This document shows, piece by piece, positions 43,563 to 52,555 of a stretch of 64,000 nucleotides of DNA. The notes beneath the pieces are model-generated. The model worked only from the letters and a program-made list of their open reading frames with translations. It was not told where the DNA came from and did not search any database. The stretch is from Stella humosa. GTDB taxonomy: Bacteria > Pseudomonadota > Alphaproteobacteria > ATCC43930 > Allostellaceae. The DNA lies in the NCBI RefSeq assembly GCF_006738645.1, contig NZ_AP019700.1:1314001-1378000 (forward strand), written 5' to 3'. Within the stretch, counting starts at the first letter, position 1. Each line of letters begins with the position of its first letter. The position numbers and the translations under genes were made by a program.

Positions 43563-43580
43563 AATGACTCGTAAGTCATT
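43563..43580 (-). promoter_or_regulatory. Inverted repeat in the bfr promoter region
   Basis: AATGACT-CGTA-AGTCATT is a perfect 7-4-7 repeat about 95 bases upstream of the bfr start, with a further partial half-site (GACATTC) next to it. It lies in a short A+T-rich stretch and may be the binding site of an iron regulator. It is not the same sequence as the bfd palindrome. Confidence 0.4.
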
Positions 43581-43709
43581 GATGACATTCGTTCCTATTC
43601 GCGTGGCGACGGGCTCCCTTCGGGGGGAGGGGGTGTCCCCGCGATAAGACGGCCGGTCCCGGGAAGCGCGGCACAGGTCGCGCATTCCGGGGTGGGCTGG
43701 ATACCCGGG

Positions 43710-44155
43710 CGCCATCGCTCCGGACGGGCCGTCCCCAGGACGATCCCCGTCGACCCAGCGGATGTGGTGGAGGTTCGGGCGGTGCCGCGGCAGGGCGGGT
43801 GGTCGGCAGGGGTCGTCCGTCCGGCCGCGGTACCAAAATTGAGGCTTTCGCATCCGGGCGATGATCGCTCCGGCCGGGGTTCGCGGTTTCGCGACAGGGA
43901 ACCCCGGCGGACCCAGCGGGTCGGTCATCGTGCGGCGGTGCCGCGACAGGGCGTGCGGTCGGCAGGGGTCGCCCGTCCGGTCGCGGCACCAAACCATCCA
44001 GATCGTTCCCGGACGATCGTCGCTCCGGCGGGGGTTCGCGGTTTCGCGACAGGGAAACCCCGCATGACCCAGCGGATCGGCGATCGAACGGTGGTGTCGC
44101 GGCCGGCGGCCGATCGGCAGGGGTCGTCCGCCCGGCCGCGACACCAAATCCACGA
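43710..44155. repeat. Three imperfect copies of an about 156-bp hairpin-bearing repeat
   Basis: Landmark GGCAGGGGTCG recurs at 43805, 43961 and 44116, and GACCCAGCGG at 43752, 43910 and 44066. Each copy has a hairpin: arms at 43781-43791/43824-43834, 43937-43947/43980-43990 and 44093-44104/44134-44145. Copies 2 and 3 have a second hairpin before it (43873-43882/43899-43908; 44028-44037/44054-44063). Several arm changes are compensated in the partner arm. No coding use is supported on either strand. Nothing else is seen between 43581 and 43709. Confidence 0.7.
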
Positions 44156-44170
44156 CACCAGATACCAGGG

Positions 44171-44521
44171 CTATTTTTGCCTGGCCCGGCCCTGCCATGC
44201 AAGCAGAAGCCAGCCCAGGATCATCAGAACCCCGCCCGCCGGGGCCGCCATGGGCAGCAGCCGCTGCCCCAGCCAGACGCGCAGGACCAGGTCGCCGCAG
44301 AATACCGCGGTGCCCAGCGCCATGACGCCGCCCGCCCAGGCGGCGCCCAGCGCCGCGGCCGCCGCGATCGCGGCCCCATGCACCATCAGGAACAGCGAGG
44401 CGGTGCGCAGCAGCTCCGAGCCGCCGCCATGGGCGGCCAGGGCCGCGGTGGCAACGCCGCCGGCGCCGAACAGGCCGGCCAGCACGACGAGAAGACGGAG
44501 GAGGCGGGGACCCTTTGGCAT
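44171..44521 (-). CDS. DUF423-family small inner-membrane protein
   Basis: 116 residues from ATG 44521 (AAAGGG upstream). About four membrane helices: LLRLLVVLAGLFGAGGVATAALAAHG, LFLMVHGAAIAAAAALGAAWAGG, VMALGTAVFCGDLVLRVWLG and APAGGVLMILGWLLLAW. The AAHG motif after helix 1, the HxxA helix and GTxxFxGDL are the hallmarks of DUF423 (YgdD-like). Function unknown. A 6-codon tandem duplication gives a second start at 44539 (MLKGPRMPKGPR). Confidence 0.85.
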   Translation of the reverse strand: MPKGPRLLRLLVVLAGLFGAGGVATAALAAHGGGSELLRTASLFLMVHGAAIAAAAALGAAWAGGVMALGTAVFCGDLVLRVWLGQRLLPMAAPAGGVLMILGWLLLAWQGRARQK

Positions 44522-44539
44522 GCGGGGACCCTTTAGCAT
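44503..44539 (-). repeat. 18-bp tandem duplication over the DUF423 start
   Basis: GGGGACCCTTTGGCATGC is followed by GGGGACCCTTTAGCATGA. The duplicated block holds both the start codon and the AAAGGG ribosome site, so two in-frame starts with the same signal exist in tandem. Confidence 0.75.
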
Positions 44540-44675
44540 GATTGGCCGGATGGCGCCCGATGGCGACGGCGGCAATCGCCGTGGCGTGCGTTCCGCGACC
44601 TTTCGCGCCGCTGCCGGCTCGTGGCATGCTTGCGCCGATGAGAGCCAAGCCTGCATTGCGCGCGGGCGACCGGTC

Positions 44676-45503
44676 GTGACCGCGCCGGCCCGCCCCGTCA
44701 ACGACCTGGACGACCGCGTCGTCGGCTACCTGGCCGAGGACATCGCCAATCCCGATCTCGCCAACCGCCAGCGTCTGGGCAAGGCGCTGCCGATGCTGTC
44801 GCGCTGGCGGGCGACGCTGCTCCGCGATCGCCTGCTGCAGGAATTCCGCGGCACGGTGCAGGGGGGGCCGTTCGCCGGTCTCGTCGGCCTGATCGAGGTG
44901 CTGGAGGGTTGCCACGTGCCCAAGCTGCTCGGCTCCTACGAGCGCGAACTGCACGACATCGTCGAGCGCATCGTCGCCGCGCCCTATGACGTGGTGGTCA
45001 ATATCGGCTGCGCGGAGGGCTACTACACGGTCGGCATGGCCCGGCGCATGCCGGCCACGCGCATCCTGGCCTTCGACACCAACCCGTTGGCCCAGGCCGC
45101 CTGCCGCCGTCTGGCCGAGCGCAACGGGATGGCCGGCCGCATCACCATCGGCGGCACCCTGTCGGGCGCGGACTTCGCGCGCTGGCAGGGCCAGCGGGTG
45201 CTGGTCGTCTGCGACATCGAGGGGGCCGAGGACGCGCTGCTCGACCCTGCCGCCTACCCGGCGCTGGACGGCATGGATGTGCTGGTCGAAGCGCATGACT
45301 GCTTCAAGCGCGGCATGTCCGACCTGCTGGTCGAGCGGTTTCGCGGGACGCACCGCATCGAGATGCGCCGCCAGCAGTTCATGCCCTTCGACCTGCCCGC
45401 CGGGATGGACCGGTCGCCCGAGCTGGACCGCATCTTGGCCTTGTGGGAATGGCGGTCGGGGCCGACGCCCTGGCTGTTCCTGACCGCCGGCGGCGGCGGG
45501 TAG
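44676..45503 (+). CDS. SAM-dependent methyltransferase, FkbM-like
   Basis: 275 residues from GTG 44676; no in-frame ATG with a ribosome site is seen upstream, so the start is uncertain. Motif I is VVVNIGCAEGYYTVGMARRMP (asparagine in place of the usual aspartate), then ILAFDTNPLAQAACRRLAERNG. CDIEGAEDALLDP is the post-motif typical of FkbM-type enzymes. The N-terminal 90 residues are helical. The substrate is unknown, probably a sugar or glycan. Divergent from DUF423. Confidence 0.75.
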   Translation: MTAPARPVNDLDDRVVGYLAEDIANPDLANRQRLGKALPMLSRWRATLLRDRLLQEFRGTVQGGPFAGLVGLIEVLEGCHVPKLLGSYERELHDIVERIVAAPYDVVVNIGCAEGYYTVGMARRMPATRILAFDTNPLAQAACRRLAERNGMAGRITIGGTLSGADFARWQGQRVLVVCDIEGAEDALLDPAAYPALDGMDVLVEAHDCFKRGMSDLLVERFRGTHRIEMRRQQFMPFDLPAGMDRSPELDRILALWEWRSGPTPWLFLTAGGGG

Positions 45504-45639
45504 CGGCGGGGTCCAGCGCCAGGGCCAGCGCTAGGGGGAGACAAGCGGCCCGGCTTGCCGCTAGAGTCGCGGTCGGCGGGCGCGCCCACCAGGGCCGCGT
45601 CGGGTCGCCTTCCCCCAAACCGCCCCCGAATTCGCAACG

Positions 45640-45969
45640 ATGATCGAACGCCAGGCCAAATATCCGCTCGGACAGGTGGTCCGCCACCGCTACTACCCGT
45701 TTCGCGGGGTGATCTTCGACGTCGATCCGGAATTCTCCAATACCGACGAGTGGTACCAGTCGATCCCGGCCCACCTGCGGCCGCGCAAGGACCAGCCCTT
45801 CTACCACCTGCTGGCCGAGAACGAGCAGTCGACCTACGTGGCCTACGTCTCAGAGCAGAACCTGCTGCCGGACGAGACCGGGCGGCCGGTCAACCACCCG
45901 CAGGTGCGGGAGCTTTTCGGCGAGCTGGCCGATGGCCGCTATCGGCCGCGGCCCGGCCTCGGTCACTGA
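45640..45969 (+). CDS. hspQ: Heat-shock protein HspQ (YccV-like, hemimethylated-DNA-binding fold)
   Basis: 109 residues, normal length for the family: KYPLGQVVRHRYYPFRGVIFDVDPEFSNTDEWY, then RPRKDQPFYHLLAENEQSTYVAYVSEQNLLPDETG and a short tail. In enterobacteria HspQ is a Lon substrate and allosteric activator and binds hemimethylated oriC DNA in vitro. In alphaproteobacteria its role is less clear. No heat-shock promoter is obvious. It is followed closely (18 bp) by the CopD-like gene. Confidence 0.92.
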   Translation: MIERQAKYPLGQVVRHRYYPFRGVIFDVDPEFSNTDEWYQSIPAHLRPRKDQPFYHLLAENEQSTYVAYVSEQNLLPDETGRPVNHPQVRELFGELADGRYRPRPGLGH

Positions 45970-45987
45970 TGGCGGGGAGATAGGACG

Positions 45988-46443
45988 ATGGGTACGGTCG
46001 GCACGCTGGTGGCCCTGCACGCGGTTTCCGCCTGCGTCTGGCTGGGCGGAATGGTATTCGCGCATTACTGCCTGCGGCCGGCGGCCCGCGCCTTCGACCC
46101 GCCGATCCGGCTGCCATTCATGGCCGATGTGCTGGGCCGCTTCTTTCGCTTCGTATGGGGTGCGATCCTGCTGCTCGTCATCAGCGGATATGGCATACTA
46201 AGCGTGCAAGGCTTCGGCTCCTTCGGGGTCCACGTCCATCTGATGCAGGCGAGCGGCATCGTCATGATGCTGCTTTTCGCGCATCTCTGGTTCGCCCCCC
46301 GGCGCCGGCTGGAGCGTGCCGTGGCGAACAAGGACTGGCCGGCTGCCGCGCGCAGCCTGGACCAGATCCGCGTGATCGTGACGATCAACATGTGGCTGGG
46401 CACATTCACGGTTCTGATCGGGGCCGGCGGACGCTGGCTCTAG
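45988..46443 (+). CDS. CopD-family integral membrane protein
   Basis: 151 residues with four helices. The first is TLVALHAVSACVWLGGMVFAHYCLRP with the HxxxxxxWxGG signature; FFRFVWGAILLLVISGYGIL, QASGIVMMLLFAHLWF and VTINMWLGTFTVLIGAGGRWL follow. Histidines at the ends of helices 1 and 3 and W-x-A-AR-LDQIR match the CopD/DUF2269-type proteins, which are linked to copper or haem in the inner membrane. No copper genes are adjacent. Co-transcribed with the following regulator (11-bp gap). Confidence 0.8.
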   Translation: MGTVGTLVALHAVSACVWLGGMVFAHYCLRPAARAFDPPIRLPFMADVLGRFFRFVWGAILLLVISGYGILSVQGFGSFGVHVHLMQASGIVMMLLFAHLWFAPRRRLERAVANKDWPAAARSLDQIRVIVTINMWLGTFTVLIGAGGRWL

Positions 46444-46454
46444 GGCGGTGCAGT

Positions 46455-46805
46455 ATGGAACTCAAGAAGACCCTGTTCGCGCTGCATAACATCATTGCGG
46501 CGGCGGAAGGCAGAAGCCAGTTGCGGGAACTCTCGCCCGAGGAGCGGCGGGTGCTGGTCGCCATCGGCGGCGTCATCGCCTCGGGCACGGCGGTGCATAT
46601 TTCGGACGTCGTGCGCAACCGCGACCTGGGCGCGCCGATGACGGTGGCCAAGCGGCTGCGCCATCTCGAGCACAATGACTGGGTCGAGATCCGCTATGCC
46701 GACGGCAGTCGCGTCCGCAAGGAAGTGCGCCTGACCGAGAAGGCGCAGCGCAACCTCAACCTCGTCTCCTGGTCGCTGGACACCCACCTCGCGTCGGGCA
46801 GCTAG
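46455..46805 (+). CDS. Small winged-helix transcriptional regulator, MarR-like
   Basis: 116 residues. Helix-turn-helix at about 45-75 (AVHISDVVRNRDLGAPMTVAKRLRHLEHNDWVEIRYAD), followed by the beta wing GSRVRKEVRLTEKAQ. No metal or ligand site is recognised. It starts 12 bases after the CopD-like stop and probably controls that unit. The next gene starts 8 bases later, so three genes 45988-47388 look like one operon. Confidence 0.8.
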   Translation: MELKKTLFALHNIIAAAEGRSQLRELSPEERRVLVAIGGVIASGTAVHISDVVRNRDLGAPMTVAKRLRHLEHNDWVEIRYADGSRVRKEVRLTEKAQRNLNLVSWSLDTHLASGS

Positions 46806-46812
46806 ACGGCCG

Positions 46813-47388
46813 ATGGGGGTCGACCGCGTCGGTCGGACGCACCCTACGGCGGTCGATGCGGGGCTTGTCGTCCTGTCGGCGGTGATCTGGGCCATATCAG
46901 TCTACCTCAATAACGAGGTCTTCTTTCCCTGGACCCATGACGAGGACTATCTGCACTGGATCTTCGTGCCCGGCGGGATCAAGGTCCTGCTGGTCATGCT
47001 GCTCGGCTGGCGGGCGGTGGTCGGCATGGCCTTCGGTGCCATTCCGGGGGTGCTGACCGCATTGCCGGGGATCGGCCCTCTGGCGCTGGCCCTGGTGGCG
47101 GGCGCGGTCGGCGTCATGCCGTGGCTGTCGATCCGGCTGTTCTCGTACGTGACGGGGGTGCGCCACCCCTGGCATGACTTGGTCTGGTGGCACCTGCCGG
47201 CCATTGCCGCGCTGTCTGCCTTCGCCAATTCTGCCTTCCTGAACAGCCAGTTGATCCTGCTGGGCCTGGAGCCGCCGCGCGACCTGCCGGTCAATCTGCT
47301 TTCGGTGATGATAAGCGATTTCGCGGGCGCGCTGATCCTGCTGCTGGTGTCCGTGGCACTCGTCCGGTTACTGCGCACGATCCGTTAG
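46813..47388 (+). CDS. Integral membrane protein, MASE1-like, unknown role
   Basis: 191 residues with about six helices (AGLVVLSAVIWAISVYL, GIKVLLVMLLGWRAVVGMAF, LALALVAGAVGVMPWLSI, LPAIAALSAFANSAFL, LLSVMISDFAGALILLLVSVALVRLL). The pattern of a W-R-pair loop (LGWRAVVGMAFGAIPGVL) and a D-x-x-G near the last helix recalls sensory MASE1 domains, but no output domain is attached. It starts 8 bases after the MarR-like gene. Homology is uncertain. Confidence 0.65.
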   Translation: MGVDRVGRTHPTAVDAGLVVLSAVIWAISVYLNNEVFFPWTHDEDYLHWIFVPGGIKVLLVMLLGWRAVVGMAFGAIPGVLTALPGIGPLALALVAGAVGVMPWLSIRLFSYVTGVRHPWHDLVWWHLPAIAALSAFANSAFLNSQLILLGLEPPRDLPVNLLSVMISDFAGALILLLVSVALVRLLRTIR

Positions 47389-47567
47389 GACGGCCACTGC
47401 AGCCACGTGATTGCACCAGCTTGGTGTTATTAATTGGTCCAAGTTGGAACTTTCTCCCCCCTTCTCCTCCAAATGGGGGATAAACTTAGCCATTCGCGCC
47501 GCTAATCTCGTGACGGTTGCACGGGTGCCGGCGATTCTGCGGCTGTTACCGGCCCGGGGGGGAATTT
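47389..47567. promoter_or_regulatory. A+T-rich leader region of the giant surface protein
   Basis: This 179-base gap is unusually A+T-rich for the window and lies before the ATG at 47568. It has several short inverted repeats, including CCAAGTTGGAA, the palindrome CCAGCTTGG and a CCCCC...GGGGG pair spaced by about 14 bases. A run of seven or more G precedes the start codon as the ribosome site. No named binding site is recognised. Confidence 0.35.
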
Positions 47568-50500
47568 ATGGCGACAATTCTGGTCGACGCCAATGGCGGC
47601 GGGGCATTCACGACGATTTCGGCGGCAATTGCCGCGGCCGAAGCCAACGACACGATCCAGATCGCCGCTGGCACCTATGCCGAGAATGTCGTCGTCAGCA
47701 AGTCCCTGACTATCGTCGGCCTGGGCGAGCCGGGCGGCGTGGTCATCCAGGGCACGATCGCCGCCGACAATTCCATCCCCGAGGGCACCAGCCTTTTCGA
47801 GTGGATCAAGACCCAGACCGCCTATACGGGCAGTGCGGGCGCCGGGATCACCGTCGCCGCCAACGACGTCACGATCGAGAACCTGTCCATTGACGGCTTC
47901 CTGCACGGCATCGCCCTGCAGACGAATTCGGGGCTGACGGTCGAAGACGTCGACATCACCAACGCGATCATCGGCATCCATCGCGACACCACGTTCGAGG
48001 TCACCGACTTCGACCTGATCGGCGGCTCGATCTCCGATGGGGTGATCGGCATCAACGTGGCCGCGGCCAGCGACGACGGCAGCTTCGACGACATCCTGAT
48101 CGACGGCACGTCCTTCGACCGGCTGGCCTACAAGGGCATCTATTTCGAGCAGCTCAGCAATGCCGTCATCGAGAATATCTCGATGGAGGATGTGGGCGAT
48201 TTCGGGCGCCCGCGCCCCTTCGGCAACCCGGCTGGCCCGTCCGGCGTCGCCGTCGACTTCAACATGAAGTACGGCGACTACGAGAACATCACGCTGCGCG
48301 ACTTCGACCTGACGAATGTCGGCGACAGCGACCGCGACGGCCAGGATTCGGTGCCGAACGCGTTCGGCGGCGCCATCGTCATCCGCGCGCGCATCGACGG
48401 CTCCTATGCCAGCGACCCGGCCAGCCTCGATGGCGTGACCGTCGAAGGCGGCAGCATCGACGGCACCAGCGTCGCTTTCCGCATCGGCGAGCCCACCAAG
48501 CCCGACGACGGGTCGGAGAACATCTACGTCAACAACGTCACCATCTCCGGTGCCACCATCGCGGAATATGCCAACGTCACGGACCAGCCGCTGACGGTCG
48601 ACGGCACGCCCGACGCCGACACCATCACCACCTCGCCGGATTCGACCGGCATGTTCGTCATCGACGGCAAGGGCGGCCATGACAGCATTGAGGGCGGGCC
48701 GGCCGCCGACACGCTGAAGGGCGACGCCGGCGCGGACTCCCTCTTCGGCGGCAACGGTGCTGACCGGCTGGAAGGCGGTGCCGGTTCCGACCTGCTGAGC
48801 GGCGACGACGGGATCGACACCGCCGTTTTCGGCGCCGGGGCCACGATCACCTTCTCCGGCGGGCAGTGGCTGGTCACCGACAGCGGCGGCACGGACACGC
48901 TGAGCGGCGTCGAGAAGGTCGAGGTCGACGGCAAGACCTTCATCCTGGTCGACACGATGGGGGCGGCGATCCAGTCGGTCGGGGCGGCCCTGTCGATGGC
49001 GGGCGGCGGCGAGACGCTGCTGCTGGCCGACGGCAGCTATACCGGCATCCTGAACCTCGTCGTCGACAAGTCCGTCACCATCGAGGGCGCGGGCGCCGGC
49101 GCGATCATCGACGGCCAGCTTAGCGAGCTGAACGATTCCTATACCAGTTCGACCTTCGACCTGTTCGAGACCGACTCCTCGATCGTTGCGGCGGGCGACG
49201 CATTCCGCATCAGCGCGGACAACGTCACCCTGCGCGACATCACCATCCGCGAATACACCAACGCGGTGGCGCTCAGCGGGGGCGACAGCATCCGCCTGGA
49301 AGACGTCATCCTGGAAGACAACTTCCAGGGCATCCGCAAGGGCACGCAGGTCGAATCGACGGGCTTCGCCATGGTTGGCGGCGAGATCCGCGACGGCGGC
49401 GCCGGCATGACGATCTTCTCGGATTCGGCGGCAGGGTCCTTCACCAACGTCCTGATCCAGGACGTCAAGGTGACCGACATGCTCTCGAAGGGCTTCTATT
49501 TCGAGGAGCTGTCGCAGGCCACGATCAGCGGCGTGGAGATGGACAATGTCGGCGAATTCGGCCGCGGCCCGGATACCGCGCTGTTCAATGCCGGCCTCGG
49601 CCAGTTCGGCACCGGCATCGACATCAACCTGAAGTACGGCGCCTATTCCGACATCCTGATCGAGGATTTCACCTTCACCGATGTCGGCACCAGCTCGGGC
49701 GGCGGCACCCCGCACGCCGGCGGCGGTGCCATCCAGGTCAAGGCGCGCGACGACGCGTCCTCCTACAACACCAACCCGGCCACGCTCGATGGCGTGACGA
49801 TCCGGAACGGCTCGATCGACGGCACCAGCACGGCCATCCGCCTGGGCGAGCCCGGCAAGGTGAACAACACGCCGACCGACGTGCTGGTGCAGAACGTCAC
49901 GATCTCGGGCGCGGTATCGGGCGCGCTCGACAATCGCACGCTGGCCACGCTTACGGTGCAGGGGACGGTCGGCAGCGACACGCTCGACGTGAACAGCGCC
50001 GCCACGGGCAAGTTCAATGTCGACGGCAGCAACGGGCCGGACAACCTGGAAGGCGGCCCCGGCAACGATACCCTGGCCGGCGGGCCCGGCGCGGACACGG
50101 TCACGGCATCGCTCGGCAGCGACCAGTTCACCGGCGGCGCCGGCAGCGACCTGGTCTTCATCGACCCGGCCCAGCTCGCGGCCGGACCCAAGGCCGCCCT
50201 GACGTTCCTGGATCTCACGACCGGCGAAGGCATCGACCTGTCCGCCGTGACCGACCCGACCGAGGTCGCCTCGTCGACCCTCGCGACGACGCTGGCTCAG
50301 GGGCAGTACACCGTCAACGTCACCCAGGTGGGCGATGACTGGCACCATGTCGTCGAGCTCGGCCTCGACACGGTGGCGGGCGCGGACATCGCGATCACGC
50401 TGGTGGCCGAGGAGTCGATGGCGGGCACCCTGGCCGACGACCGCCTGACTTTCGCGCCCGACGTGCCGGCGGTGCCGAGCTACACCGACTATCTCTTCTC

Positions 50501-52478
50501 GTGGTCGCCCCGGCATATCGTGGCCCTGGCCGAGGGCACCGAGGACGGCTTCACCAACACCACCATCGTCAGCTCGCCCGGCGCCGGCTGGGTCCTGGCC
50601 GGGACCGGCGACTTCGACGATGACGGCGACGACGACCTGCTGTGGTGGAACGGCTCGCTCGGCGGTGCGGCCTGGTCGGAGGTCGATGGCGTGTCGGCCG
50701 GTGCCGCCAACTGGATCGGTGCACCGGGCGCGGGATTCTCCGTCGCTGAGATCGTCGACGTCGATGGCGACGGCACCGACGACGTGGTCTGGACGAACGG
50801 CGACCGCACCCAGGCCGTCGTCGGCGACGGCGTCACCCTGTCCTTCACGTCGGTCACGCTGACGAACCCGAATTGGAAGTTTGCCGGCGTCGGCAGCCTC
50901 GACGGCGGCGGCAACCGGCTGGTCTGGGTCAATGACGACCCGGACGAGTTCGGCGTCGTGACGACGCCGACCACGACCCATGTCGGGGCCACCTTCTACG
51001 GTGTCCATCCCGGTGCCGGCTGGACCTTGAGCGACATCGACGACCTGGGCGGCGATGGCCGCGACGATCTCATCTGGCTCAAGAACGGCGACACGGACGT
51101 CGCGGTCACCGCCTTCAACGGCATCGCCACCAGTGGTTACACGGCGGCGGTCGGCGATCCGGGCGGCGCCTGGACCTATCTCGGCCATGGCGATTTCGGC
51201 GGCTCGGTCGATGGCATGCTGTGGTTCGACGAGGCCAGTTCGGCCGCGATCATCAAGCCGCTGACCACAAACGGCACGACCGGCGCGCTCGAGGCCGGCG
51301 CCAACGACTGGCTCGGCGGCCCGGGCGACGGCTGGACGTTCGATCGCATCTTCAACGCCGACGGCATCGGCGGCGACGAGATCCTGTGGTTCAACGAGGC
51401 CTTCGGCGGCTATGCCATCCAGCGCGACCCGCTCGACTTCGGCAGCGCCGACTGGATCGGCAACGTCGTGGCGACGGACCCCGAGCGTGTCGCCTTCCAG
51501 GTCGATCTGTCGCCCGGGGTGGGTTGGTCGTTCGCCGGCTATGGCGATTTCGACGGCGACATGGAGGACGACATCCTGTGGTGGAACGCCACCGCCCAGG
51601 GTGCCGCCTGGAGCCCGGTCACCGATGGCCAGGTCGGGTCGGCAGCCTGGATCGGCGCGCCGGCCTTCGGCTACACCATCGACGGGATCATGGATGTCGA
51701 CGGCGACGACACCGACGACATCGTCTGGGTCAATGCCAGCCGCAGCACCGCGCTCGTCTCGGACGGGGCGAGCATCACCGGCAACGCGGTCACGATGGGG
51801 GCGAACTACACCTTCTCCGGCGTGGCCGACGTCGATGGCGGCGGCAACAAGCTGGTCTGGGCCTACGAGCTGGGCGGCACGGTCGGCATGGCCTTGTCGC
51901 CGATCGGCACGAGTACCGGTGCCACCTGGTATGCCGGCCATCCCGGCGTCGGCTGGGACCTGATCGAGGTCGCCGATTTCCTGGGCGACGGCAATGCCGA
52001 TTTCCTGTGGTTCAACGACAGCCTGAACGCGGCCGCCTTCACGGCCCACCCGGGCGCCGTCACCCAGTGGTTCGGCGCCCCGGGCTCCACCTGGAGCCTG
52101 GAGGAGACGGGCGACCTGAACGGCGACGGCACGATCGACCTGCTGTGGCAGAACTCCGTCGACAGCGCGATTGCGATCACCACGCTGCAGGAAGACACGG
52201 CCACCGGCGGCATCGAGCACGACTCGGAGACCTGGATCGGCTCCTACGGCAGCGGCTGGGCGATCGACCGGCTGGTCGACATCGACGGTGACGGCGCCAA
52301 CGAGGTGCTGTGGTTCAACGCCGGCCTCGCTGGGTATGCGATCCAGCACGACGCGTTCTCTCTGGGTTCGCTGTCCTGGCTCGGCGCGCTCACGCCGCAG
52401 CAGGCAGCCAACATCGAGACCTGGCAACTGGATAGCTGGAAAGTCCAGGCGACGGCGGACTTCGTCCTCGACGTCTAG
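47568..52478 (+). CDS. Giant secreted beta-helix/RTX/FG-GAP surface protein
   Basis: 1636 residues. Beta-helix half 1 (about 3-345) starts MATILVDANGGGAFTTISAAI and is followed by an RTX block at 364-424 (DSLFGGNGADRLEGGAGSDLL). Beta-helix half 2 (465-795) is a clear paralogue of half 1 (FEQLSNAVIENI/FEELSQATISGV; GSIDGTSVAFRIGEP/GSIDGTSTAIRLGEP) and is followed by a second RTX block (about 817-875). The rest (about 975-1625) is FG-GAP/VCBS-like blades with D-x-D/N-x-D-x-x-D calcium loops. There is no N-terminal signal peptide, as expected for type I secretion, but no HlyB/D/TolC genes are nearby. A role in adhesion or carbohydrate binding is likely. Start set by the G-rich site before ATG 47568. 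Confidence 0.85.
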   Translation: MATILVDANGGGAFTTISAAIAAAEANDTIQIAAGTYAENVVVSKSLTIVGLGEPGGVVIQGTIAADNSIPEGTSLFEWIKTQTAYTGSAGAGITVAANDVTIENLSIDGFLHGIALQTNSGLTVEDVDITNAIIGIHRDTTFEVTDFDLIGGSISDGVIGINVAAASDDGSFDDILIDGTSFDRLAYKGIYFEQLSNAVIENISMEDVGDFGRPRPFGNPAGPSGVAVDFNMKYGDYENITLRDFDLTNVGDSDRDGQDSVPNAFGGAIVIRARIDGSYASDPASLDGVTVEGGSIDGTSVAFRIGEPTKPDDGSENIYVNNVTISGATIAEYANVTDQPLTVDGTPDADTITTSPDSTGMFVIDGKGGHDSIEGGPAADTLKGDAGADSLFGGNGADRLEGGAGSDLLSGDDGIDTAVFGAGATITFSGGQWLVTDSGGTDTLSGVEKVEVDGKTFILVDTMGAAIQSVGAALSMAGGGETLLLADGSYTGILNLVVDKSVTIEGAGAGAIIDGQLSELNDSYTSSTFDLFETDSSIVAAGDAFRISADNVTLRDITIREYTNAVALSGGDSIRLEDVILEDNFQGIRKGTQVESTGFAMVGGEIRDGGAGMTIFSDSAAGSFTNVLIQDVKVTDMLSKGFYFEELSQATISGVEMDNVGEFGRGPDTALFNAGLGQFGTGIDINLKYGAYSDILIEDFTFTDVGTSSGGGTPHAGGGAIQVKARDDASSYNTNPATLDGVTIRNGSIDGTSTAIRLGEPGKVNNTPTDVLVQNVTISGAVSGALDNRTLATLTVQGTVGSDTLDVNSAATGKFNVDGSNGPDNLEGGPGNDTLAGGPGADTVTASLGSDQFTGGAGSDLVFIDPAQLAAGPKAALTFLDLTTGEGIDLSAVTDPTEVASSTLATTLAQGQYTVNVTQVGDDWHHVVELGLDTVAGADIAITLVAEESMAGTLADDRLTFAPDVPAVPSYTDYLFSWSPRHIVALAEGTEDGFTNTTIVSSPGAGWVLAGTGDFDDDGDDDLLWWNGSLGGAAWSEVDGVSAGAANWIGAPGAGFSVAEIVDVDGDGTDDVVWTNGDRTQAVVGDGVTLSFTSVTLTNPNWKFAGVGSLDGGGNRLVWVNDDPDEFGVVTTPTTTHVGATFYGVHPGAGWTLSDIDDLGGDGRDDLIWLKNGDTDVAVTAFNGIATSGYTAAVGDPGGAWTYLGHGDFGGSVDGMLWFDEASSAAIIKPLTTNGTTGALEAGANDWLGGPGDGWTFDRIFNADGIGGDEILWFNEAFGGYAIQRDPLDFGSADWIGNVVATDPERVAFQVDLSPGVGWSFAGYGDFDGDMEDDILWWNATAQGAAWSPVTDGQVGSAAWIGAPAFGYTIDGIMDVDGDDTDDIVWVNASRSTALVSDGASITGNAVTMGANYTFSGVADVDGGGNKLVWAYELGGTVGMALSPIGTSTGATWYAGHPGVGWDLIEVADFLGDGNADFLWFNDSLNAAAFTAHPGAVTQWFGAPGSTWSLEETGDLNGDGTIDLLWQNSVDSAIAITTLQEDTATGGIEHDSETWIGSYGSGWAIDRLVDIDGDGANEVLWFNAGLAGYAIQHDAFSLGSLSWLGALTPQQAANIETWQLDSWKVQATADFVLDV

Positions 52479-52555
52479 TCGGGGCGCGCGGTGCGCGTCT
52501 TTCTTCTCGGCAAGGATCGGGGCGGCCGGCGGCGACGCCCCCTGGAGGCAGACTG

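Noticed and set aside
43471-43563. N-terminal extension of bacterioferritin
   Set aside because: The extra residues have no counterpart in the family and GTG 43470 has AAGGAGA.
43710-44155. CRISPR array
   Set aside because: The unit is about 156 bp with imperfect copies and hairpins, there are only three copies and no cas gene.
43467-45353. Minus-strand open frame through the 156-bp repeats and DUF423 region
   Set aside because: It crosses several non-coding hairpins, the divergent promoter region and part of another gene, and its repeated peptide parts differ between copies in the way expected for selection on the hairpins, not on a protein.
47502-52427. An open frame of 1641 codons on the minus strand across the giant surface protein gene
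   Set aside because: It mirrors the plus-strand gene; the product is Asp/Val/Gly/Arg-rich with no domain, and the plus strand has clear RTX and FG-GAP motifs. High G+C suppresses stops in the antisense frame.
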